Assembly (NCBI GenBank): GCA_029718625.1
Contig: CM056376.1
Coordinates: forward strand, 88,554,333 to 88,618,332
Reading direction: 5' to 3'
Source: Synaphobranchus kaupii
Lineage: Eukaryota > Chordata > Actinopteri > Anguilliformes > Synaphobranchidae
Length of the DNA: 64,000 nucleotides
Positions 23,705 to 35,206 of this stretch are shown one piece after another. Positions within the stretch are counted from its first letter, which is position 1; each line of letters starts with the position of its first letter. The translations under genes and the position numbers were made by a program. The notes beneath the pieces are model-generated. The model made no database searches, was not told the origin of the DNA, and worked only from the letters and a program-made list of their open reading frames with translations.

Positions 23705-24285
23705 TATACGTACAGATTTAATTAATTTTTTTTTTGCTAGCTTAGATATTTGTGGAGATGTTCTGCACCGCATTTGTACATATGATAGGAATACAAAAAT
23801 AAACATGGTTGATCATGTATTTTCAGATACCTTTCTCCTCACGAGGCAATCATTTTTATCACAAATTGAGCCACTTTCCCGATGGCCGAGCCATGTTGTC
23901 GAAATGGAGCATTTCCGCTCATTACGGTTCTGGACTCGAGCCTTTGTGGCGCCTCTGGAACAAACACACACGGCACGACGGTCAAGATTAGTATTGATAA
24001 ACAAAAACCCATCACGGTCCGCGTTCAGGCTCGATACAGCTGAATCTTAATTTAATCTTAATTTGATTCAACAAATTTGTGCTTGTGCATGTGTGATTAA
24101 AAAAGGCGTTCTGCGCGAGGCCTTTGATGAAGCCGGTCGGTGTTTGCTTGGATGTCAATTCCCCAAGAAGTTTTCGGTCTTATCGAGCATCTGGGTGGTG
24201 CTTTGGACACTTAATCCCCTCTGACAATATTTGCCTGCTGCTTGGACTCGAATGATGGACCACGCTGTGAGCTGCAGACAGAAGC

Positions 24286-24287
<2 letters not shown>

Positions 24288-24321
<34 letters not shown>

Positions 24322-24322
24322 T
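24288..24322. repeat. GT microsatellite
   Basis: A GT run in the intron, followed by a looser TG-rich tract to about 24420. Confidence 0.85.
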
Positions 24323-25229
24323 GTGCATCAATACATGTTTGTTCATATGTTTCTGTGTGTGTTTGTGCATGTACAGTATGTGTTTGCACGTCCAAGCGTA
24401 TGTTTGTGGGTATGGCTGCGGTCTATCTTTCCATGTGTGTTATTATTTATGGATTATTCTTCTTGGACAGCGATGGGCACCGTGGAAGCAATTATTCAAA
24501 CTCCCCCTTTCTAAGCTGCTAATGATTTCTGCTAGACTCCTCACAGCTATTCTTTTTACAATTATACTTTGGGTTTTTTCTTGGGCCCATCTGGGTTGCC
24601 AGGTATGGTGCAGTGCACTAGTTTGCAGTTCAGTGCTTCAGGTTTAATATGCACCAGCTATGTATCTTTTGTCTCCCATGTCCTTGGCACATTGGCAACA
24701 TTTTGCTGTCCTTCAGGCCTTCTTTTTACAAAGCATTTATGTTTTGGGTTAAACTAAACATATCCTGCCATAGGTTTGTTTTGGTGTGGTTTTTGAACAC
24801 CCTCTGAATCACCCTTTGGAATCTTTCTGTTAGTTTTTTTTTTTAAGTTAACAAAAACAATATTTCAAGTGCTTGTCCGTCTTTGCTGGCAGGGAGAAAA
24901 GTTTGACTGGAGTCTTTACCTTGACCTGCGTGAGAGGTGTACTCCCTCCAGTGGTGCTGCGCAACATTAGCATAATCTGTGTGATCCCCCTCTCTGCTTC
25001 TCCCTCTCTCTCTCTCTCTCTCTCTCGCTCTGTGTGTCCGTCGATCTTCGGCGCCAAGAGCAAAGTTGAACTTGAGATACACCCCCCCCCCCCCCCACAC
25101 CCCCCGTCTGTCTCTGTCTGTCTGTCCTGGGGGCCGAGAGCATAGCTGGGCCCGCAGAGACGCTCGCTCTCTCCCTCTCTCTCTCTCTCCCTCAGACAAG
25201 TGCGGGTCATAGGTCACAGCCAAGCGGCG

Positions 25230-25320
25230 CTGTATTCTCCCCATGCAAATGTCATTCTCTCTCCGCAAGCGGAATAATTAGCAGATTGAGCCAAGCCCAT
25301 GCATTATTCATGCCTCCGCA
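25230..25320. promoter_or_regulatory. Possible enhancer: octamer and homeodomain-type motifs
   Basis: ATGCAAAT (25243-25250, consensus POU octamer), TAATTA (25275-25280, homeodomain core) and CATTATTCATG (25300-25311) occur within 70 bp, in a stretch of ordinary complexity between simple repeats. Such clusters are typical of conserved non-coding elements in vertebrate introns. Conservation cannot be judged from one sequence, so this is a weak suggestion. Confidence 0.25.
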
Positions 25321-26162
25321 GTCCTCCAGGAAGTGCCTGCGCTCTACCCCAGCCCCAGACGCGCTGTCTGTCGCAGCTGCAGTGCACCCCACCCACACCC
25401 CCACCACCCCTTACTTTTCTCTCACTCGTTTTGTTTTGTTATTTTAACATTTTGACCTGCAGAGAAAAGAGTCCCTCTGCTGTGGACATTGCGTTCGATT
25501 TGGTCTGGTTTGGACCAGATCCAAAAATAAAATAAAAATAATAAATCATGTTGGGGGGAAAAAACATCTCTTATTGCTCATAAAACTTTTCTTTCTTTTC
25601 TACTTTCTTGTGTTATTTTTCTCCCTGTCTCATTTGACTGGGGGCAGAGTGATTAGACTGTTTATCACACTGGAGTGCGCCAGTGATGCGCCTCTGTTTC
25701 CCCTGCATTCTGTGGGCTGCTCTCGTCTCCCACAGACGGAAAGGAACAGACGGTTCGGGGAGATAGGGCTGGAAGATAATTGGACAAGCTCTGAAAGAAA
25801 GAAAAAAAAAGAAAGAAGAAATGAGAGAGAGGGAGAGAGGCAGAGGGTGAAGGGGAGTGAGGCAAGCTGTCGGTCAGGAGGAATGCACGTTCGGACGCGG
25901 GCCGTCTGTTTGCCTCTAAATTGGCGGCCCCATGCAGGGCGGCCTTGATCGCATCATCAAAGCGGGACGTCGCTTCTGTGGATCGGAGGCGGTCTGTGGG
26001 AGTAGTGGTTAGCGGACACCCCACACCCTTCCAGACCCTTGTGTGTGTCCCAGTCACGGGCCCGGTGGGGGGGCGGAGTCTGACTGGTGTGTACCGGCAC
26101 TGTCGAGCTGATCCAAGGGCTGTTGGAAGAAGCATCACTGTACAAATATGTCAGCAAACAAA

Positions 26163-26772
26163 AGCCCTATTTGAACGCGGCAGTAAAAATCACGGGGTCT
26201 ATTACCTACTGTTAAATGCCCTGTAAAAATAACCCCGTGTTATAGCAGTCCCGTGCGAATTGACATGTTGACAATATTATGTTATTTCCTGTGTGAAAGG
26301 AGTTTTACCAGTTTTTTCCTTTTCAAGTTTTAGGCACTTTGAGGAAGCCTTTGGTTTTGCTTTCTTTGGCCCAAGTCCGGGCCATAACTAGCCTATTGAC
26401 CGACCTCTACATTAAGTGTAAGTTTGAATAAGAAGACAGAAGCAAAACCCAAAAACTGGCTCAAAAGTGCTTATCAGTAGGGTAACGCTTGTGGCAGCTT
26501 TAGGTAAGCTATTGTCTCCAGTAGCCTAGCTATAGCCTTACGTACATGTTATGGACTAGCCATGTTAAGAACAGTGTACTTTTTTTTCTCAAGCTAATGT
26601 TAATAAAGAGGTGTAATGCAGGGCTCCTCAGTCCTCACGCATTTTGTTAAGTTAAAAAACAATTCCAACCTTATGTCCACGTTGTATTTTTTTGAGCACC
26701 TGCGTCTTTTTCAGTTGTTCTCTGTCAGCGCTTTTCTGCCAGAAGCAATCAGTTTGCAGTGAAGATATAGGG
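26163..26772 (+). mobile_element. MITE copy related to the one at 36752-37382
   Basis: Starts AGCCCTATTTGAACG and shares long segments with the 36752 copy: ATTACCTACTGTTAAATG, AGCAGTCCCGTGCGAATTGA, GACCGACCTCTA and AGAAGCAATCAGTTTGCAGTG, in the same order and orientation. It carries about 250 bp of extra sequence in the middle (roughly 26440-26690). It ends abruptly at about 26772, where another repeat begins, so its right inverted terminus is missing. Confidence 0.75.
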
Positions 26773-26773
26773 G

Positions 26774-27070
26774 GCTCTATTTTAATAAACCAAACGCAAT
26801 GGTGAACGCAAGAGTAAGCGCTTGGCGGTATCGCTCTGAGGGCGTGTCGGCGAGAAATTTGGTAATTTCATGACGGCAATCTTGGCGCACCTTATGGCGG
26901 TATTGCTAAAAGGCTGGGTTTAAATGTCCAAGGTGTGTCTCTATGGTAGCCAATCAAATTGTTGTTTTCATGCTTTAAAAAAAAGCCAGTTGGAACACAA
27001 TCGCTCCATGCTATTTCATAATGAGCAACCCAAACGCACTGGACCGTCAACTTGGATGTATGTATGATTC
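26774..27070. repeat. Probable DNA-transposon-derived fish repeat
   Basis: It starts GCTCTATTTTAATAAACC and contains several GCG-rich words (AACGCAA, AAGCGCTTGGCGG, GGGCGTGTCGG, GGCGCACC), then TAGCCAATCAAATT. This is the usual texture of a family of non-autonomous elements common in fish. No termini are recognisable, so the limits and class are uncertain. Confidence 0.45.
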
Positions 27071-28339
27071 TACGTGGGAACATGCATTGAAATGTTCATT
27101 TTAAAAGCTGATCTGATACTTACCATTTATCTAGCCCTATTAAACCGCTCAGCCAGTTGATTTCTCTTTGCTCTGGCTGTGATGGGGACCGCGACCACTG
27201 GTGCAGGTGGGGCAAGCTAATTTTGTCGCATGTCACCTGTACAAGTATTTATGGTGAAGAGCCAAAATGGACCTGGAGAAACTACTGCTTAGAGATTATG
27301 GGATGAAAAACATTCAGTGTGTGCGTGCGTGCGTGACAACATATTCTTAACAGCCTAAAGCAGTTGGCTAATTCTGACCCATTTGGTTGAATTTAGCTAG
27401 ATGTGGTCTCACAAATCTCACAGTCAGATATTCACTGAGAACTGCAAATGGAAATCACTTGTAAACAGGAATTTTATATTTCCTGCTAACCAAGAAATTA
27501 AAAGTCCAGCAACTACAGCATGACAGACTTACATATGGTGGTGCCTGAGGATGGCTGCTTCCAAAATGAGTCTGTGTTCATTTAATTTGCCAAGAAAAGG
27601 GAAAATGGTATTGAATAAAACAATGGATTACTTGGCTGCTTGTGGCGTGGGCCAGGATTATTCAAAATTGATATTGCTTTATTAAGACATGCACACAGCA
27701 TTGGAGGAAAAAAAAAGGACGTGGGGGATGTTTTTGCATGTTTGTTGATTTAGCAATATATTTATTACTAGATAATGGTTTTAAATTACTTAACTTTATT
27801 TGTGGTATGCATGAAGGCACCTTCTACAACACTAGTGGGGTTTCATAGGAGCAGATTGTGGGTGATCAGTACCAGTAACCTCCTGGACTCTTATAAGTCC
27901 AGAACCCCACAAACCCCCATTCTGTGTCATTGGGGCTAGCTGTCACCATCTTCATGTCACCTTCTCTTTTTCACCTCTCTCGGCGAGCGGAATGTCCTCT
28001 AGTCAGTGTCCTCAGGTTCCGTCTTGCCTCATCCCCAATCAACCACAGGACAGAGCCCCTCGCCGTTTACTTAAGGAGACAGTTAATTAACCATTGAGTG
28101 TACACACTCGGTCTGTGAAATGGAAAAGTAATTTAATGTTTCCATATCCCTCCATCTCCCCCTCATCACGGCTGACAGGCTGACGGCCTTCTCTCCCCCT
28201 CATTACGGCTGTTTACCGAGGTGATGGGAGCCGCCGTCCTGCTGGCTTATCGCACAGCTCCGCGCTAATGACGGCTCGGCTCAGCGGCTCCGCCGGCACG
28301 CCCCCATTCACCTCCTCACCTCTTCTGCACGCTCACGGA

Positions 28340-29790
28340 GTCTTTGCCCCCTTGCCAAACTCAGAGATTCTTTGTCCCCTTTCCCAAGCTCAGAGAGTCT
28401 TTGCCTCCTTGTCCCCTTGCCCAAGCTCAGCGAGTCTTTGTCCCCTAGCCCATAGTCAGAGAGTCTTTTCCCCCTTGCCCAAACTCAGAAAGTCTTTGTC
28501 CCCTTGCCCAAGCTCAGAGAGTCTTTGTCCCCTTGCCCAAGCTCAGAGAGTCTTTGTCCCCTTGCCCAAGCTCAGAGAGTCTTTGTCCCCTTGCCCAAGC
28601 TCAGAGAGTCTTTGTCCCCTTGCCCAAGCTCAGAGAGTCTTTGTCCCCTTGCCCAAGCTCAGAGAGTCTTTGTCCCCTTGCCCAAGCTCAGAGAGTCTTT
28701 GTCCCCTTGCCCAAGCTCAGAGAGTCTTTGTCCCCTTGCCCAAGCTCAGAGAGTCTTTGTCCCCTTGCCCAAGCTCAGAGAGTCTTTGTCCCCTTGCCCA
28801 AGCTCAGAGAGTCTTTTCCCTTTTGCCCAAGCTCAGAGAGTCTTTGTCCCCTTGCCCAAACTCAGAAAGTCTTTGTCCCCTTGCCCAAGCTCAGAGAGTC
28901 TTTGTCCCCTTGCCCAAACTCAGAAAGTCTTTGTCCCCTTGCCCAAGCTCAGAGAGTCTTTGTCCTCTTGCCCAAGCTCAGAGAGTCTTTTCCCTTTTGC
29001 CCAAGCTCAGAGAGTCTTTGTCCCCTTGCCTAAGCTCAGAGAGTCTTTGTCCCCTTGCCCAAACTCAGAGAGTCTTTGTCCTCTTGCCCAAGCTCAGAGA
29101 GTCTTTGTCCTCTTGCCCAAGCTCAGAGAGTCTTTTCCCTTTTGCCCAAGCTCAGAGAGTCTTTGTCCCCTTGCCTAAGCTCAGAGAGTCTTTGTCCCCT
29201 TGCCCAAACTCAGAGAGTCTTTGTCCCCTTGCCCAAACTCAGAGAGTCTTTGTCCTCTTGCCCAAGCTCAGAGAGTCTTTTCCCTTTTGCCCAAACTCAG
29301 AGAGTCTTTGTCCTCTTGCCCAAGCTCAGAGAGTCTTTTCCCTTTTGCCCAAGCTCAGAGAGTCTTTGTCCCCTTGCCCAAGCTCAGAGAGTCTTTGTCC
29401 CCTAGCCCATAGTCAGAGAGTCTTTTCCCTTTTGCCCAAACTCAGAGAGTCTTTGTCCTCTTGCCCAAGCTCAGAGAGTCTTTTCCCTTTTGCCCAAGCT
29501 CAGAGAGTCTTTGTCCCCTTGCCCAAGCTCAGAGAGTCTTTGTCCCCTTGCCCAAACTCAGAGAGTCTTTGGCCTCTTGCCCAAGCTCAGAGAGTCTTTG
29601 TCCCCTTGCCCACACTCAGAGAGTCTTTGTCCCCTTGCCCAAGCTCAGAGAGTCTTTGTCCCCTTGCCCAAACTCAGAGAGTCTTTGTCCTCTTGCCCAA
29701 GCTCAGAGAGTCTTTTCCCTTTTGCCCAAACTCAGAAAGTCTTTGTCCCCTTGCCCATGCTCAGCGAGTCTTTGCCCCCTCACCCCCCAG
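28340..29790 (+). repeat. 29-bp minisatellite, about 50 copies
   Basis: A tandem array of units based on CTTGCCCAAGCTCAGAGAG plus TCTTTGTCCC. Variants alternate: CCCAAGC or CCCAAAC, TTGTCCCC or TTGTCCTC, and TTTTCCCTTTTG. CCCTAGCCCATAGTCAG appears near each end (28443 and 29400). Because 29 is not a multiple of three and the unit has no TAA, TAG or TGA on this strand, all three forward frames stay open for over 1.4 kb. Each frame reads the same 29-residue period (PKLRESLSPCPSSESLCPLA and so on). The opposite strand has a stop in each unit. The array lies inside an exoc4 intron with no matching splice context, so a 526-codon frame at 28268-29848 is most likely not a gene. Confidence 0.95.
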
Positions 29791-29925
29791 TGTGAGTTCA
29801 CACCCAATTGCTCACTTGCTCCTTCACCCTCTGGCCTGTACTCAATGAGTCTTAGCTCATGCTCTTGTGCTCATAGTCATCAGCCACGTGCTTTGACCTT
29901 CCCGATTTCCTTGACTTGAAATAAC

Positions 29926-30084
29926 TCCCCATTATTTTGTTCCAATCACCTGAATTTACTAATTAGCACAGTTCTCTTCAGTCAGGAGGTAGAACTAATT
30001 AGTGAAGTCAGCTGGCTGTATTCCTGGGTGGAAGAAGCACATGGCAGGACTTTTACTTGCTGACCCCTGGACTTTCCACCTCTG
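29926..30084 (-). mobile_element. hAT-type MITE, reverse-oriented truncated copy
   Basis: This is the reverse complement of the MITE at 19543-19741: ATTTTGTTCCAATCACCTG, AGGAGGTAGAACTAATTAGT, AAGCACATGGCAGGACTTTT, CTTGCTGACCCCTGGA and TTTCCACCTCTG at the right end. The other terminus is missing. It lies 130 bp after the 29-bp minisatellite. Confidence 0.8.
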
Positions 30085-30734
30085 CTGACAACCCCAGTTA
30101 TAAGTGTGTCTGCCTAAAGATTATAGTACATTGTAGTAGATTATAGTTGAATATAGTATAGTGCTCCAAAATGTACACTTCTTGTATGCTGCACCCATGA
30201 CGGCAAAACCCCTAAGCTTCAACTCCCAGAATTCTGCAGCACTGGCTGTTTAGATTTGTATAGGATCCCTGGATTTATTTTCTGCACTGTGACTGTGGCA
30301 GTCATGAGAGGGTCCCGACTCCTTTGGAAAGCCTGAATTTTTGGGAATGTTCTTGTCCCTCTGCCAACGCGTGACTGGGAACGGCTGAATGGACCCACGC
30401 AGGAAGGACTGCACCCGTGTCTCCCTTGTCCTTTCCGCCATTTCTAATTACGTCCATCGATTTGCGCGACACAGGTTTCTCCGCAACTGGCCTTCTTGTT
30501 ATGGATAGCGTGGTGCGGAGAATCACAAACGACTGCTTCAGCAGTCTCAGCAAGGGGAGGGTGTGCACAGGGAGCGCGCTCACGGCACTACAGCATTCTG
30601 GGATGGAGTTCTCTCTGAGGATATAAAGCAGGCTAAGCAGTCATCAATTACAAATGATGTAATCATACTTCAAACTCTGTGAGTGTACGTGTGGATGCTT
30701 ATTGGCTAATGTCTCACCGTGCTCTGACTCCAGA

Positions 30735-31058
30735 TTAGCAGTCCTGTTGTGTAGCAGCCAAGCTTTGTGTGTGTTGTGTAGCAGTCTTACTTTGTGTGTG
30801 TATCCTGTTGCAGTCCTACTTTGGGTGTGTGTCCTGAAGCAGTCCTACTTTGGGAGTGTGTTGTGTAGCAGTCCAACTTTGGGTGTGTGTTGTGTAGCAG
30901 TCTTTGTGTGTGTTTCCTGTAGCAGTCCTACTTTGTGTGTTTCCTGTAGCAATCCTACTTTGGGTGTGTGTTGTGTAGCAGTCCTACTTTGTGTGTTTGT
31001 TGTATAGCAGTCCAACTTTGGGTGTGTGTCCTGTATCAGTCCAACCTTGGGTGTGCGT
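30735..31058 (+). repeat. Degenerate minisatellite of about 29-33 bp units before exon 4
   Basis: About ten diverged units of the type TGTGTAGCAGTCCTACTTTG plus GGTGTGTG. The array ends about 40 bp before the exon at 31099, so it occupies the region where the branch point and polypyrimidine tract of the acceptor would lie. The last 40 bp before the exon are unique sequence. Confidence 0.85.
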
Positions 31059-31098
31059 CTATGGTAACCAGCACCTCTGTGTTTCTGCGCCTGCACAG

Positions 31099-31240
31099 AC
31101 GTGTCCCCAGGCTCGGATGCGCAGGCGAGCAGCGAGAACACGCGCAGCAGGGAGCAGATCCTGCAGACCCTGAATGACCTGTCCAGGGGCTTTCAGGACA
31201 TCGCTGACCGCTGCCTGCTGGTGCTGCACCTGGAGGTCAG
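31099..31240 (+). CDS. exoc4: exoc4 (Sec8) internal exon, fourth in window
   Basis: A 142-nt exon. With the last base of the previous exon it encodes NVSPGSDAQASSENTRS, then REQILQTLNDLSRGFQDIA and [11 protein letters not shown], ending two bases into a split Arg codon. The second half is highly similar to human EXOC4 ([31 protein letters not shown] from memory), while the first 17 or so residues form a Ser/Asn-rich linker that is variable between species. The acceptor is CGCCTGCACAG and the donor is GTACGT. The frame is continuous on both sides. The exon follows a minisatellite by only 40 bp. Confidence 0.96.
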
Positions 31241-34200
31241 GTACGTGGTGAGATCCGAAAAAACCCAACAGGCCCTCTTTCCCAGCATCCCCCCAAAAAC
31301 CGTAAAACCTGTCAGTGTTCTTGTCAGTTTGTGCAGCTGAAGGTGCAAAAGCGATAGCTTCGCCATTTGCTAAACAATGCCGATTCGCACCCCTAACAGC
31401 ACTTTCTCAGTGAGAAGCAAGGTTCTATGCAATGAGAACTTTTTTTTGCGGTTCTTTGTAGCTCTTAGTGATTATTGTGTTTCTTTTATTTATATTCTTT
31501 TGCTATACAGAGCTTTGGATAAATGAGCAGTGCCTCATAAATAAGTGTATTTTTTTATTATTGACTCTATCACAATCTTACTGACCAACTGATGAATTGC
31601 TTCCAGTTGGGTTTGAATTTATCATTGCTGATGGAGCTAAATGTGCCGTGGCCTTCAGGTAGATAGATGACGGTTCCTGAAGCACTCACTCCAAAGCCTA
31701 TTTGTTGATTCTTATTTATTTTTAAAAATTTATTTATTTATTCTATTTTTGTTGTCCGCACATTTCCATTCACCAGTGTACAAGGACAACCAATCAGTGC
31801 AATGACTAGGGCTGAAAGCCAAATAAATGTTTTTGAATGTCCTCCGCTGTTCATTTAATTTCCTGTGACTGTTGTTGCACTGGAGGGTAGTGTAACATTT
31901 GTTTTGCTTTGTGTTCCAGCCACCTTGCCTTTCCCCTTTTTGCTGCATAGCGTACCCTACCTTCCATCACAGAAAAGAAAAACAAAAAACCGTAATTCTG
32001 GTTTTCGAGGAAAAATTATCTCTCAAATTGAATATCCGCAAGAATAGCAGCCTAGCTTGCCGCATTGAGTCAGAGAGACATTTATGTCATTACCAACTTC
32101 CTGTAAGCATTATCATAAAAAAGAGCTCTCTGCCTCTCTTCTGTTAATGATGCGCTGTGGTTGTGTGCATTGCTTTATACTGACATTTTGCCACTTTGGA
32201 AAATGTCAGAATATGTACTCTTCAGGTAATTTGCAAGTTATATTATGCTTCATGAAAAATATGGATAAGCTAACACATTGGTGTAATGGTGAGATTTTAT
32301 CAAACAGTTCTTGTGCTACTGGCCGTAAATTTGTAAGCTTGTAAGATTTTGCAAGCTTTCAAGTTGTAAAACGTCTCCATTTGCATCACTGATGATTAGA
32401 CCTATTGTCATAAGGGAGAAAGGCAGTTAGTTTGTGAGCACACGTCATTGATATGCAAATGTTATCACGGATGCCTTAACAATGAGTCTTTTCGTTCCAG
32501 ATTATTTAGAAGGCAGCAGATCCTCTTTGCGTAGTGGACAGAAAGTAGTGTGGAATAAAAGCAATGAAACTGAAAGCATAGGGGGTCGATGGTTGCCCTT
32601 CTTGGCCGTGCAATTTTTATCTGGTCCTGTGTGGTGCAGGAGATAATGCGCCTTACTGCTGGCCGGGCCTAGTTTACCCAAAACTGGAGGGCTTCCCCCA
32701 AAAGAAGCGTGTGCCCTCTCAGAAACTGGCAGTAAGCGGACAAGCCATCCAAACATAGATGTGTTTGTGTGTGTGTGTGTGGGGGGGGGGGGGGGTTCCA
32801 AAATCTGCCCACCCCCCCTCACACGCACACAAAAGTTTGGACCATATGCCTCAAAAATGAAAAGCCCAGCTTGGACATGTGGACCGGCCTCAGGGGGCAA
32901 AGAGAGCAGTAAATCAGGTCTAACCTATAAAACAAACCTGATGGTCTCTCTCCATTACCTCACAATAAGAGCGGCGGGATCCCGCCTGTTTGCGCTTTAT
33001 TTTCCCTTCCACTCCATTGTTGTGAGATATTGTTTGGTTTACGCGATTATCGTTTATGATGGGGGGGAGGAAATATTCAGCATTTTTCCATGCGCTATTG
33101 ACTTTTCCCATCAAGCAAATTTCCCTTGACAGTGCTTTAAGGTATATTAAACCATCAGAAAAGGGGAGGAGATGGGCTTTTATAGCATGGGGGGTTCCCA
33201 CTCATACATTTTAATGTCTGCGAGGCAGAGCCGTTTTTATGTGCTTTTGATGAAAGTATAACTAGGGGCATACATCACAGAAGCATCTCTCTGGTGCTAA
33301 GCACCCACACAGCGTGGTTTTATATCACGCACGATCGAACATAGTGAATGACAAGAGGGCAATATTCACCGTTTTAATATGGGAACTTCCGCCTCTGGCC
33401 CTGCACTCCATTCTGGCCCACAGCGCAGTTACCCACAAATATTCGGGGTCCGTTTCATACCTTGACGGCCGTATCGGTCAGAGTCCAGTCAGAATCTTCA
33501 ATTGTTCAAATTCAGCGGTACAGCAGTGTAGTTCTAAACCAGGTGACTGAAGTTGCGGCTGTTCTGCGATGTCAGCCAGATTATTTTCAGTGTGTTAATG
33601 CCAGTTAAGGATGCCATATGAGACTGTGTCAGTGTACTCTATATCAGATGGAATATTGAAGCCAGTCTAACTAGGTGGTCAGACTGTATTCTTAATATTG
33701 AAAGTTGTGGCTCTGCTACCGTTGAAGGTCAAATATTCCAGTATCTATGAATAGGCACGGTCAAAGACAGTTGTGGAAATGGATGTTATGTCCTTAAGCA
33801 CATCTCTCCATGAAGATTCATTAACTGTATTATAGCACTGAAAGCTCTTTACCAATGAGAACATCCCTAAAATATGTAAACACAGAGGAGCTGATCAACT
33901 GGTTAATAGAGAATCCGTGCTGAATCTCCTATTGCAGTGGTGGGCAAAGAGGGTCGTGTCTGTTTCTGGATTTCATGTTAACTTCTGCCCTTCATTATTT
34001 AAATGGACCAATGATATGTATATGACATGACATTTTGGCTAGATTTATTGATAAGCTCATGGACAACTGATACCTGGTTTTGGGTATCAATATGAAACAT
34101 TTTACCATGAGCAAACTGATGTTGGTGTATAGAGCTAATTGAGCCATGGTAATCAGTCCTAGAGTAAGGAAGTTCAAAGGATGAAAATAGCTGACTAGTA

Positions 34201-34269
34201 ACTGAGCTGACCATCTGGTAACTGTAGAGAATCTGTGATATCAATGTGTTTTTCCCCCTTCTTTCCCAG
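31241..34269 (+). other. exoc4: exoc4 intron between exons 4 and 5 of the window
   Basis: A 3.0-kb AT-rich intron, donor GTACGT and acceptor CTTTCCCAG. It contains a GT/G-run inverted repeat near 32760-32835 and otherwise no recognisable repeat or gene. Confidence 0.85.
32760..32835. repeat. GT/poly-G run opposite a poly-C/CA run (inverted repeat)
   Basis: TGTGTTTGTGTGTG followed by about 16 G faces, after a 13-nt spacer, seven C and then CACACGCACACAAAAG. The two arms are imperfectly complementary over about 25 bp and could form a stem. The G run could also fold as a quadruplex. Confidence 0.7.
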
Positions 34270-34448
34270 GGTGCATTGCTTCCACTATCTGATCCCTCTG
34301 GCCAAGCAAGGGAACTACGCTATTGTGGCCAATGTGGAGAGCATGGACTACGACCCCCTGGTGGTGAAGCTGAACAAAGACATCAGCGCCATTGAGGAGG
34401 TCATGGGGGCCGCCCTGCAGCAGCACAAGTTCCAGTATATCTTTGAAG
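34270..34448 (+). CDS. exoc4: exoc4 (Sec8) internal exon, fifth in window
   Basis: A 179-nt exon completing the split Arg and encoding [40 protein letters not shown] and [19 protein letters not shown], ending one base into a Gly codon. This is one of the most conserved parts of EXOC4 and is nearly identical to the mammalian protein as I remember it. The acceptor is TTCTTTCCCAG and the donor is GTAGCT. It belongs to the C-terminal helical bundle region of Sec8. Confidence 0.98.
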
Positions 34449-35206
34449 GTAGCTGACCCTGTACTTTGGTCAGCAGTATGAGAATAGACAGGATCTTTGG
34501 AAGATTGAATGTTCTGTACTGAGTGTGACCGAACATCCAGAATTTAGAGTATCTTGCATGCTTTATTAAAACTGTAAATACAAGCATATGACATGTTAAC
34601 TTGTAGGAAAGTGAAAACAAGTTTGATCAAGTTTATCCAGAACTAATACAATTATAGCCTAGCTAAAATACAAAAAACGCAAAGCATGGCTTTGTTTCTG
34701 TGTATTTCCTGGTCACGTCAGCCCACGTTAACGATGTTAACTTAATGTTTATAATTTTTTTGCCACCTTAGAATTTTTTGCCAGAATTAGTAGTGGCAAA
34801 TACATTTCTGCCCCTCCGCCCAACATAATTTGTGGCAGGTTTTCCCTGCTTACGCAGATCACGCTCACGTAGCAACGGTGGGGCAGAGTGCTCCGCTGCT
34901 CCACAGCTGAGACATAGGACAGGGAGCGCAGTCCGCAGCGTGAGCACACACATACACACAAAGGAAACTACTCAAAAACAGCACTATACAGAGTGTGAGT
35001 CAAGTTTATTATATTTATACATGCCAATTTCACTATTGAATCACTATTTTGTATTAAATATAAAATACATTTTGCCACAACGTTCAAATGTTACAAATAT
35101 CTTGCACAACAGCGCCACGTCTGGTGGGGCACTGCCCCACCTGCCCCTAATTTAAAAACGCCACTGTCTATAGGTTATGGTAAGTGTATGACTAATCTCT
35201 CCACAG
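34449..35206 (+). other. exoc4: exoc4 intron between exons 5 and 6 of the window
   Basis: A short (758-bp) intron, donor GTAGCT and acceptor CTCTCCACAG. The stretch 35118-35166 (GGGGCACTGCCCCACCTGCC, then AAAAACGCCACTG) looks like the terminus of a hAT-type transposon read from its right end, since CAGTGGCG is a typical hAT end. The matching left end is not clear. Confidence 0.75.
34789..35166. mobile_element. Possible hAT-type element, right end only
   Basis: The right terminus reads CGCCACTG (reverse complement CAGTGGCG) preceded by GTGGGGCACTGCCCCACC. A weak AGTGGC near 34791 might be the left end, but the inner inverted repeat does not match. There is no coding capacity. The boundary on the left is a guess. 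Confidence 0.35.

Larger units (their letters stand above)
18401..31098 (+). other. exoc4: exoc4 intron between exons 3 and 4 of the window
   Basis: A 12.7-kb intron rich in transposon relics. It holds a hAT-type MITE (19543-19741), two adjacent Tc1-like elements (21172-22222 and 22247-23704), a MITE copy (26163-26772) with an abutting repeat, a 29-bp minisatellite (28340-29790), a second hAT-type MITE copy (29926-30084) and a short minisatellite just before the next exon. The unassigned stretches 18430-19540, 19750-21170 and 23710-26160 contain only simple repeats (CA near 20187, GT near 24288, CT near 25010, a C run near 25081) and possible conserved regulatory DNA. Confidence 0.85.

Noticed and set aside
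28268..29848. A 526-codon open frame
   Set aside because: It is the reading of a 29-bp minisatellite that is open in all three forward frames. It lies in an exoc4 intron and has no non-repeat domain, so I call it a repeat.
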